Assembly (NCBI GenBank): GCA_035574455.1
Contig: DATLYT010000144.1
Coordinates: 1-8,407 of the forward strand
Source of the DNA: DATLYT01 sp035574455
Lineage (GTDB): Bacteria; Bacteroidota; Ignavibacteria; UBA10030
Reading direction: 5' to 3'
DNA: 8,407 nucleotides
Below the pieces are notes generated by a model. It had not been told where the DNA came from, searched no databases, and saw only the letters and a list, made by a program, of their open reading frames with translations. Both the position numbers and the translations under genes were made by a program. Positions within the stretch are counted from its first letter, which is position 1. Every line of letters begins with the position of its first letter. Shown piece after piece: positions 1-6,038 of this stretch.

Positions 1-590
1 GTGCTCAGCAAGAGCGCAAGAATTCCTATGAGAGCGATCCCTCCCACAATAAGAACCGGTAACGCGGATGCCAGCGTGCTTGAGGTGGAAGGAAGAATGG
101 TAGCAATAAACTCCTGTTTGATTTTTTTGAAGTCTTCCCCAAGGTCGTTGGCGTATCGAAGGATGTCGATCGAGAACGATGCGCGGGTCGCTCGGTCGAA
201 CCGCTGGATAGACCCGACGAGTAACGTGCGTTGGGGATCACGGCTTTGATTGCTGAGCTTTCCCGCAAAGACGTAGTCAACATCCAGTTGAGCGGCAAGG
301 TCAAGAATGCTGGTTTTTTGTAACTGCGCCAGGAGTTGCGCCCTTCGCTCTTCCCCAATCCGCTCTTGAACATCCTCCGGCGTTAGGGTGAGCAGCGACC
401 GTTCTTCCTGAAGCAAGGCAAGCAGGTCGTTAAGAATTTTCTTCTGGATGTCGGGGCTGACGTCCTCAAATGCAATCCCGATGAATGCGACCTTCACAAC
501 CGTCGTCTGAGCGAACGAAAGAGCCGTCGGCGTGAGGAGCAACGCCGTGCTGATGAGATAAACAATGAATGGTCGTACGACACGTTGCAT
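1..590 (-). CDS. Exported protein with C-terminal membrane helix, TolB-N/CsgG-like domain (3' end cut by window)
   Basis: The reading frame opens at the ATG at 588-590 and runs 196 codons to the left edge without a stop, so the C-terminus is missing. The start is set by AGGAGG at 598-603, seven bases upstream. Residues 1-27 look like a Sec signal peptide (hydrophobic core YLISTALLL, cleavage after SFA). Residues 32-170 alternate strands and helices, beginning VKVAFIGIAFEDVSP and later containing LDVDYVFAGKLSNQ. That layout recalls TolB-N, CsgG and LpoB-type periplasmic domains, but this is an impression of fold, not a family match. Residues 177-195 (PVLIVGGIALIGILALLL) form a probable transmembrane helix. 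The protein is therefore likely exported with a periplasmic domain and membrane-anchored. It lies 13 bases after the lipoprotein gene at 604-1098, and its SD overlaps that gene's stop, so the two are probably translated together. Function unknown. Confidence 0.8.
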   Translation of the reverse strand, partial: MQRVVRPFIVYLISTALLLTPTALSFAQTTVVKVAFIGIAFEDVSPDIQKKILNDLLALLQEERSLLTLTPEDVQERIGEERRAQLLAQLQKTSILDLAAQLDVDYVFAGKLSNQSRDPQRTLLVGSIQRFDRATRASFSIDILRYANDLGEDFKKIKQEFIATILPSTSSTLASALPVLIVGGIALIGILALLLS

Positions 591-603
591 GCCAATCCCT
601 CCT

Positions 604-1098
604 TTATAGCTCATACCGGTATTTTAACATCCGATTCCGAATATCCTTCACGATCGATGCATACAACTGTGTAAACCGCTGCGGGGGTGATACCGGTTCC
701 CATGCCCCTCCGTTTTCGTTCTGTGCCTGGAGCTCGAACTCCAGTGTGGCATTCACCATCAAATAGACATTCGTCACCACCGTGCTACGTCCACGGGGCG
801 TAATGTGCAAGATGGCTCGGTCTCGTAGTACCACCTGACGCACAACCGTATCGTGAACCACTGTTTGCGTCGTGGTACGCCAGTAGGTCTGGAGTGCTGC
901 CCGTTCGCGGTTTAAGTCGGAATACTCAATCGTATAGTTGTTCAACTGCAGCACAGCCGTAGTCTCCTTGATAATCTTGCTCCGCTCGGTATTGTGGGCG
1001 AGGTCAAAGACAAGCTCTCCCTGACTTACGGAACCAGTCGAGGAACCACATCCGAGACCAAGGTACAGCATCCCCGCGATCAGAACTTGTCGTATCAT
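604..1098 (-). CDS. Predicted small envelope lipoprotein, unknown function
   Basis: This gene encodes 164 residues from the ATG at 1096-1098. An in-frame GTG at 1119 would add seven residues, but the SD-like GAAGGAAGG (1102-1110) lies between the two and favours the ATG. The N-terminus has a short hydrophobic stretch (VLIAGMLYLGLG) ending at Cys17, followed by Gly-Ser-Ser. This looks like a lipoprotein signal, although glycine at -3 is not the usual lipobox residue. The mature part has a helix (residues 38-52), then NYTIEYSDLNRERAALQTYW, a beta-rich middle (76-125), a Gly/Asn-rich loop (126-135) and a C-terminal basic amphipathic helix (140-160). The order helix, sheet, helix resembles a helix-grip fold such as BamC, but I see no diagnostic motif. 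It sits just after the terminator closing the susCD operon and is coupled to the next gene (1-590). Likely a periplasm-facing lipoprotein; role unknown. Confidence 0.8.
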   Translation of the reverse strand: MIRQVLIAGMLYLGLGCGSSTGSVSQGELVFDLAHNTERSKIIKETTAVLQLNNYTIEYSDLNRERAALQTYWRTTTQTVVHDTVVRQVVLRDRAILHITPRGRSTVVTNVYLMVNATLEFELQAQNENGGAWEPVSPPQRFTQLYASIVKDIRNRMLKYRYEL

Positions 1099-1141
1099 CG
1101 ACCTTCCTTCGTACTGCACAAGTGGTTATGCTATAGAATAA

Positions 1142-1175
1142 AAAAAAGGTGGCTACAACGCAAGCCACCTTTTTT
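1142..1175 (-). terminator. Intrinsic terminator after susD (near-symmetric, could act both ways)
   Basis: Arms GGTGGCT (1148-1154) and AGCCACC (1163-1169) pair perfectly over seven bases around an eight-base loop (1155-1162). The stem is extended by A and T runs on either side. Read on the minus strand, the stem is followed by eight T (1147 down to 1140) and then ATT, a textbook rho-independent signal 23 bases after the susD stop. On the plus strand the stem is also followed by six T (1170-1175), so it could terminate antisense transcription too. Confidence 0.92.
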
Positions 1176-1198
1176 CGTTTTCTGTTCTGCGTTCTTGC

Positions 1199-2479
1199 TT
1201 AGCGAACGTTTGGATTTGCCCGTCGCTCTTGAATCGTGATCGGGAAGAACGAGCCCGGGGTTGTCCGTGCCTCGGCATTCGGGAGCCAGCGAGCATCCTG
1301 AATACCGAACCGGTACATATCCGACAGGCGGCGACCCTGCAGGTAGAGGTTCGCGCGCCGTTCGTGCTTCAACGCCGTGGCTGCATCGAACGTCAGCGGG
1401 TACGCGGTTTGGCCCGTCAGCGTGCGGAGCGTGTTGAGTTGCGCCAGGCACTGCGCCGCATTTCCGGCTGCCAGATAGCTCTCGGCAATAATCAGGTGCA
1501 TCTCGCGCGCAGAGACCACGGTCAGCGGCGAGTAACGATCCTGATACTTTGTTCGATCGCGGAAGTCATTGGCGATAGCCGTCATGCGCGCGTCGGCCGT
1601 CCCAGTAACAGGATCGTTCGGGATAGCCTCAAGTGCGAGTTCCGAGCGACCGACCACTTCCCACGCGAACTCGTTAAACGTCAATGCGGTAAAGTAATCG
1701 AGCCTCCACATGTAATCGCCCGTCATCTTTGCCAGCGCGGCCTGTGCATCTGCGACGGCTCCGGCGGAGGCAATGTACGGGTTTGTGGGCACGGTTCCCT
1801 TGGGGTTCACTTTCGTCCAGATATCTTTCGAGTGTTTGACTCGTGCACGCAGGCCGAGGATCCGGCGCTCCCATTCTTGATGACTGGCCGTCGTGCCGCT
1901 TTGCGCGATGGCCAACCCCGCATCCAGCGCAGCAATAGCCTGGTCGTACAACGAGCTCATATTGGCCTCGCCAATGGGGGGATTCGTGGTAGTCTTGTCA
2001 GAAAAGACAAAGTCATCAAACATATCGGCAATGGCCGTTCGTACTAACGCTTGGTAGGCGTACGCACGAGCCAGGTCGAGACGATTGACAAGCGTGCCTC
2101 CTCCGTCGAACGCCTTGAGTAGCGAGACAGCCTTATCGGCCATCCAGCGACCCTCGGTAATGTAGGGCCAGGAAGCATCGACGAATTCATTATAGACATC
2201 GCCGACGATTCCGTTATCGAGCTGCCCCCAAGCGTCGCGAGAACCGATCCAGCGCACTTCATCCGTGACCGTCTCGTACGGTGCCAGCACAAACCCAATA
2301 CCTTGGCTGACGGTGAATAGCGCGCCGTTGGCAAGGCCCGCTGCTGCAACAGGGTTCGACAGGTCTTCCTCGAGAACGTTGTTGGGATTCCGGACATCAA
2401 GGATGCCCTCGCATCCCATCGCAAAGAAGAGAGCAAGTGCAACGATGAGGAGTGTACTGCGGATTCGTAATGTGTTCAT
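1199..2479 (-). CDS. susD: SusD/RagB-family outer-membrane substrate-binding lipoprotein
   Basis: SusD-type lipoproteins form the extracellular lid over a SusC barrel and capture oligosaccharide or peptide ligands for import. I chose the ATG at 2477-2479 (426 residues) because AGGAGG (2489-2494) lies nine bases upstream. An in-frame ATG at 2497 overlaps the susC stop as ATGA but has no SD of its own. The signal peptide ends at Cys23 (LFFAMGC), the expected lipid site. Family marks include mature start CEGILDVRNPNNV, a helical TPR-like region, REMHLIIAESYLAAGN (325-340) with NTLRTLTG after it, ERRANLYLQGRRLSDMYRFG (373-392), matching the conserved ER..L...G.R..D..R.G segment, and a C-terminal FFPITIQERRANPN (411-424). 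At 426 residues it is shorter than the Bacteroides SusD prototype but in range for RagB/SusD proteins of other FCB phyla. The symbol denotes the family; the ligand is not determined. Confidence 0.95.
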   Translation of the reverse strand: MNTLRIRSTLLIVALALFFAMGCEGILDVRNPNNVLEEDLSNPVAAAGLANGALFTVSQGIGFVLAPYETVTDEVRWIGSRDAWGQLDNGIVGDVYNEFVDASWPYITEGRWMADKAVSLLKAFDGGGTLVNRLDLARAYAYQALVRTAIADMFDDFVFSDKTTTNPPIGEANMSSLYDQAIAALDAGLAIAQSGTTASHQEWERRILGLRARVKHSKDIWTKVNPKGTVPTNPYIASAGAVADAQAALAKMTGDYMWRLDYFTALTFNEFAWEVVGRSELALEAIPNDPVTGTADARMTAIANDFRDRTKYQDRYSPLTVVSAREMHLIIAESYLAAGNAAQCLAQLNTLRTLTGQTAYPLTFDAATALKHERRANLYLQGRRLSDMYRFGIQDARWLPNAEARTTPGSFFPITIQERRANPNVR

Positions 2480-2493
2480 GGTTGTTGTCCTCC

Positions 2494-5400
2494 TCATATA
2501 CCAAACCGTAGTGTGAAAACATATTGTCGTGGTATCGGAATGCCGAACGCTTCAATGCCCAGACCAAAGTTCTGGTCAAGTCCACCGGAGCCGCCATAGC
2601 TGTAGACATTCGTCTCAGGGTCGATACCGGTGTAGTCCGTCCAGAGCGCGATGTTGCGACCAGCGAACGAAACCGAGGCATTCCCGACACCGAGCCAGCT
2701 CACATACTCGCTCGGGATGTCGTACGTCAGGCTGAGTTCACGCCAGCGGACGAGATAGATATTCTCGATTTCATTCAAACCATCGTAGGGTGAGAGGCTG
2801 GCAATTTCTCGTGCCCACTTCCCAGCAGCCGCCACACGCTGCTCCGGTGTGCTGGCCGGATTCATCATAATGGCTTCAAGTTCCGATGACCTGCGGATAT
2901 TGCGACCGATGGTCCCGTGCGAACGTCGGAATGCATCCGTCAGGTTATGTACGTAGTACTCGCCGAACTTGTACTCGAAGAGCGAGTTCAGGCGGAAGTT
3001 TTTCAGGAACGCCACGTTGAAGCCGAACGAACCCTGCCAATCCGGCATCGGCTTTCCGAGGTAGTGCTCCAGATAGGTCTGACCACCTTTGAGTGGCTTC
3101 ATGTCGGCACCGAGAACCATCAGCCTCGACGCAGCCCAAGCACCCGGGTCGCGCGGAACGGAGAAGTAGTTCAACAGGTCGTTGGCATACGTATGCGTCC
3201 CTGTCTTCTGGTCGGAATCAGGAATACCGTCCTGGTTGATGTCGATCGGGAATGGGTGATTGTAGAGAATTGGGCCGAAGAACGAGCCCGGAGCGTATCC
3301 TTCGCGGATGAAGTTCCGATAGCGTGGATACGAGCCGCCAACTTTCAACGGAGGCGCGCCACCCATGCTGGTGATCTTCTCCTGGAGATACGCACCGTTG
3401 GCAAACATGCTCACGGAGATGTCGTCCATCCGGAGAACGTTCAGATTGATGCCAACATCCAGGCCGTGTGCTTTCAGTTCTCCAATGTTATCCAACTGGG
3501 TTCGATAGAAGCCGCCGGACGGTGCAAAGGCACGCGGCACGAGGGCGTCTTTCACTACACGATCCCAATAGGTGACCTCAAGACCGATGCGGTCTTCCAG
3601 CAATCCAATCTCGGCTCCCAATTCCCATTCGGTTGCCACTTCGGGTTTCAGCTTCTGGTTGCCGAGGTTGCCCGGAGCAAGGCCTGAACCGTCAGATGAA
3701 CGAGCGGCGAGAAAGGTGGTCAACTTGTCAAATGCTCCGGGTTGCTGACCGGACTGTCCGATTGCTGCGCGCACGCGAAGTGTCGAGACGTACGGAATGG
3801 ATTGGTCGAGTGCCCGTAACGGTAACACGGACATACTGGCTTTGGGGTACTTCGCCGTGCTGAACTCTGAACCGAACGCGCTGTTCGCGTCCAGGCGGAT
3901 CCCCAGCGTCAAGAACAGATAGTCTTTCCAGCTCAACTGTTCTTGCGCTAAGACGCCGGCCTGCACCACGTCGCTGAAGCCGGAGTAAGAGGTTTGTGTT
4001 TGACCAGCATCGAGAATCTCAATACCGGGACCCGGGAACGTCACGCCCGAACCGCCGGAGGTGTTCAGAATACTTCGGAAGCCCTGGATGCCGACGATTA
4101 ATTGTGAGCCAAGGTCGGAGGTGAAATTCGTGTTCCAAATTGCTTTAGAATCAACCGTCCACTCCTGGCGTTGGCGAGTACCGAGGTTTAATTCACCGTT
4201 AATATTCGCTGTCACAAAACGGTCGACGTTCCAACCGAACGGGCTGAAGTTCGTACTGCGTTGTGAAATGTAATCCAGACCAGCGGTTGCTTCAAGCGTC
4301 AACTCTGTCGTCAGATTGTAGCTTGCTGTCAGGCTCACATTACCGTGGTCTGCTCGGTCCTTCGTCTGCTGTTGGAAGCCCTCACGAGCGGTCTGGAATG
4401 CCGCATTGCCAAACCTGTTGTCGGCAGTAGCAGTACCGACACCGGCTTTCTGGACGCGCTCGGGTTTGCCAAACTGGATCGATGTAATGGGCGAGTAGAT
4501 GTTGTTGTTATTCTCGAACGTCTCCATCGCCGAGTTGGTATATTGCGTGCTCAACCGAATCCGCAGTTTGTCCGAGGGTACGATGTTGACGTTTGCCGAG
4601 AATTGGCCGCGTTGCACACGATCACGTGAATCACCGACGGGTTTATCCCAGAACGCTTCTCGGCGGATATCAAACGGCCCATCGGTATCTTGATAGCGCA
4701 GGCTTGCAAAGTACGTGATGCCCGCCTGCCCACCGCTCACAGAGGCCGAGTACGTTTGGGAAAGCCCCGTCCCCAGGATCTCTTTCATAAAAGGCTCTTC
4801 AATGATCTCAAAGGGTCGGATTGTTCTGCCATAGATAATGCTGAGCCGCGCCGCCTCTGCATCAGTCCGCGCAAAACCGGTGTTGGGTTTATAGGCGTTG
4901 GGGGGATAGGTGAGAGCGGCTTCTTGAATCTCGAAGTTGAACTTCGGCTTCGTCTGTGCACCCTGCTTGGTAAAGATCTGGATGACACCAGCATTGGCTT
5001 GCGTGCCATACAGCGTCGCTGCGGCGGCGCCCTTTAGGATTTCCACGCGCTCGATGGCAGCCGGGTTCAAGTCATCCAGACGGCTGGGCTCGCCACCGCC
5101 TCCGATCGATAGTCCGGCAAGGCCCGGTGTATTTCCTACGCGGACGCCATCGATATAGACAATCGGCTCGTTGGCTTGGGAGAGCGACGCATTTCCGCGA
5201 ATGCGGATTTGCGCTCCTTCACCCGCCAACCCGCCGTTGGCCAAGCTTTGAACGCCGGGGACCCGCCCTGAGAGAATCTCTGCAAGCGTACTCACCGGCG
5301 CCTCCTGAACGGCCTGTGAGTTGATCGTCGCCACCGTGTTGCCGAGCTTCATCTTCTCCACCGCCGCGCCTGCGCCCGTGACAACAACCTCATCGAGCTG

Positions 5401-5727
5401 GAGAACCGTAGGAGAAAGCGAGAAGTTGACCTCGGTAACTCGACCGACGGCTACCGTTACTTCCTTCGTATCCGATCGGTAGCCGACGAATCGAGCGGTA
5501 ACACGTTGGACGCCCGCAGGTACTGCGGTAATGGTGTAGTTGCCGTTTGCATCCGCTGCCGCGCCTAACATCAGTCCGGCGACCTGCACGACAACGTTCG
5601 CACCCGGGAGAGGATCGCCTGTTGTTGTCGTCACCTTTCCCGCTACGGTGCCACTCTGGGCAACGAGCGTCACGGGAATCAGTACCGCCAACACCAAGCA
5701 GAAGAGAAACGTTGTAACCCTACTCAT
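2494..5727 (-). CDS. susC: SusC/RagA-family TonB-linked outer-membrane transporter
   Basis: SusC proteins are 22-strand TonB-dependent barrels that import the ligand held by SusD. I set the start at the ATG at 5725-5727 (1077 residues), preceded by AGGAGG at 5732-5737 and followed at once by a signal peptide (residues 1-24, core FLFCLVLAVLIP, cleavage near VAQ). An in-frame GTG at 5784 lies in the leader and is unlikely. Domains in order: carboxypeptidase-regulatory-like beta-sandwich (about 26-105, with DPLPGANVVV, NGNYTITAVPAG, VGYRSDTKEV); TonB box LDEVVVTG (111-118); plug (about 125-255) with RIRGNASL (175-182), IVYIDGVRVG, and the SusC hallmark ILKGAAAATLYGTQANAGVI (230-249); then the barrel to the C-terminal YVFTLRFGI. 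There is no N-terminal STN domain, so direct anti-sigma signalling is not expected. Length is normal for the family. It forms an operon with susD, 14 bases downstream. The substrate cannot be read from the sequence. Confidence 0.96.
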   Translation of the reverse strand: MSRVTTFLFCLVLAVLIPVTLVAQSGTVAGKVTTTTGDPLPGANVVVQVAGLMLGAAADANGNYTITAVPAGVQRVTARFVGYRSDTKEVTVAVGRVTEVNFSLSPTVLQLDEVVVTGAGAAVEKMKLGNTVATINSQAVQEAPVSTLAEILSGRVPGVQSLANGGLAGEGAQIRIRGNASLSQANEPIVYIDGVRVGNTPGLAGLSIGGGGEPSRLDDLNPAAIERVEILKGAAAATLYGTQANAGVIQIFTKQGAQTKPKFNFEIQEAALTYPPNAYKPNTGFARTDAEAARLSIIYGRTIRPFEIIEEPFMKEILGTGLSQTYSASVSGGQAGITYFASLRYQDTDGPFDIRREAFWDKPVGDSRDRVQRGQFSANVNIVPSDKLRIRLSTQYTNSAMETFENNNNIYSPITSIQFGKPERVQKAGVGTATADNRFGNAAFQTAREGFQQQTKDRADHGNVSLTASYNLTTELTLEATAGLDYISQRSTNFSPFGWNVDRFVTANINGELNLGTRQRQEWTVDSKAIWNTNFTSDLGSQLIVGIQGFRSILNTSGGSGVTFPGPGIEILDAGQTQTSYSGFSDVVQAGVLAQEQLSWKDYLFLTLGIRLDANSAFGSEFSTAKYPKASMSVLPLRALDQSIPYVSTLRVRAAIGQSGQQPGAFDKLTTFLAARSSDGSGLAPGNLGNQKLKPEVATEWELGAEIGLLEDRIGLEVTYWDRVVKDALVPRAFAPSGGFYRTQLDNIGELKAHGLDVGINLNVLRMDDISVSMFANGAYLQEKITSMGGAPPLKVGGSYPRYRNFIREGYAPGSFFGPILYNHPFPIDINQDGIPDSDQKTGTHTYANDLLNYFSVPRDPGAWAASRLMVLGADMKPLKGGQTYLEHYLGKPMPDWQGSFGFNVAFLKNFRLNSLFEYKFGEYYVHNLTDAFRRSHGTIGRNIRRSSELEAIMMNPASTPEQRVAAAGKWAREIASLSPYDGLNEIENIYLVRWRELSLTYDIPSEYVSWLGVGNASVSFAGRNIALWTDYTGIDPETNVYSYGGSGGLDQNFGLGIEAFGIPIPRQYVFTLRFGI

Positions 5728-5738
5728 ATCTCCTCCTT
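5728..5738 (-). promoter_or_regulatory. susC ribosome binding site
   Basis: On the minus strand AAGGAGGA (5731-5738) precedes the ATG at 5727, with AGGAGG four bases from the start. It decides the start against the in-frame GTG at 5784. Confidence 0.85.
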
Positions 5739-5739
5739 T

Positions 5740-5755
5740 TGTTGACTTGTTGACT
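5740..5755 (-). repeat. Perfect tandem 8-base repeat abutting the susC ribosome binding site
   Basis: The plus strand reads TGTTGACT twice without interruption (5740-5747 and 5748-5755), so the susC mRNA carries AGTCAACA twice directly before AAGGAGG. The repeat is exact. Whether it is a binding site (protein or small RNA) or chance cannot be told from one sequence. Confidence 0.6.
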
Positions 5756-5765
5756 GGTGACCGCA

Positions 5766-5790
5766 GAAGATGTGCCTTCTCCACATCCTC
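5766..5790 (-). promoter_or_regulatory. Leader hairpin 2 upstream of susC
   Basis: In the susC leader RNA, GAGGATGTG (5790 down to 5782) can pair with CACATCTTC (5774 down to 5766), giving nine pairs with one G-U around a seven-base loop. The stem ends about 38 bases before the susC ATG. It has no T run after it, so it is not an intrinsic terminator. It could shape translation or mRNA stability; this role is inferred. Confidence 0.45.
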
Positions 5791-5811
5791 ACACCATAGT
5801 TATGATGTTAT

Positions 5812-5833
5812 CCCATCGGGTAGCACCCGTGGG
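5812..5833 (-). promoter_or_regulatory. Leader hairpin 1 upstream of susC
   Basis: In the susC leader RNA, CCCACGGGT (5833 down to 5825) pairs with ACCCG and TGGG (5821 down to 5812) across a three-base GCT loop. This gives nine Watson-Crick pairs, seven of them G-C, interrupted only by one bulged A. It is the most GC-rich element in an otherwise AT-rich spacer. No T run follows, so termination is not indicated. Confidence 0.5.
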
Positions 5834-5913
5834 CTTGGATTACGAGATGACGTATGTTGGATACAAATATCGTTGAAGGATGGCGCCTTTCTTGGTAGTC
5901 AAAACCCGGTACA

Positions 5914-5950
5914 TTAACGCACGTTCACTTTTTTATAGGCGGAACGTTAA
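5914..5950. repeat. Imperfect inverted repeat in the susC promoter region (possible operator)
   Basis: TTAACG (5914-5919) is mirrored by CGTTAA (5945-5950), and GTTC (5923-5926) by GAAC (5942-5945), around an A/T-rich centre that reads TATAAAAAAG on the minus strand. The two half-sites differ by a three-base insertion in the left one. This is the size and place of a regulator binding site close to the candidate -10 element, but no known consensus is recognised. Confidence 0.3.
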
Positions 5951-5972
5951 AGAATTCCCGACAGAAAGTCAA
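5944..5972 (-). promoter_or_regulatory. Candidate promoter for susCD
   Basis: On the minus strand TTGACT (5972 down to 5967) is separated by 17 bases from TAACGT (5949 down to 5944). The -35 is close to the sigma-70 form and the spacing ideal, but the -10 is poor. I found no clear copy of the Bacteroidota TAnnTTTG element at a proper distance from a TTTG. A transcript from here would have a leader of about 210 bases, including both hairpins. The AT-rich spacer is the natural promoter place; the exact boxes are uncertain. Confidence 0.3.
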
Positions 5973-6036
5973 GAGAGTATAATCAGGAAAAATCTTCTTA
6001 GTGAAAAATTTTCGATACAAAATTTGACTCTCTTGA
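5969..6036. repeat. Perfect 10-base inverted repeat, 48 bases apart, between receptor gene and susC
   Basis: TCAAGAGAGT (5969-5978) and ACTCTCTTGA (6027-6036) are exact reverse complements. The right arm begins three bases downstream of the TonB-receptor stop, and the left arm overlaps the TTGACT candidate -35. The interval is very AT-rich and includes GAAAAATTTTC (6003-6013). As RNA it would be a long-loop hairpin with no following T run, so it is a weak terminator candidate. As DNA it could be a pair of regulator sites. No canonical terminator was found after the receptor gene. Confidence 0.45.
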
Positions 6037-6038
6037 TC

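Noticed and set aside
26..373. 115-codon open frame on the minus strand at the left edge
   Set aside because: It is out of frame with the gene starting at 590, which has a strong SD, a signal peptide and a membrane helix and runs through the same bases without a stop.
1229..2047. 272-codon open frame on the plus strand opposite susD
   Set aside because: It lies wholly antisense to a confident SusD gene, has no ribosome binding site, and its Arg/Cys/His-rich composition is typical of a reverse-frame shadow.
2917..3687. 256-codon open frame on the plus strand opposite the susC barrel
   Set aside because: It is fully inside susC and antisense, with no recognisable domain or upstream signal; it is explained by susC codon use.
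5782..5784. GTG start adding 19 residues to SusC
   Set aside because: It has no SD, would place a charged stretch before the signal peptide, and falls inside a leader hairpin; the ATG at 5727 has AGGAGG and an immediate signal peptide.
5969..6036. Long-loop inverted repeat as an intrinsic terminator of the receptor gene
   Set aside because: The loop is 48 bases and no T run follows the second arm on the minus strand, unlike the clear terminator at 1142-1175.
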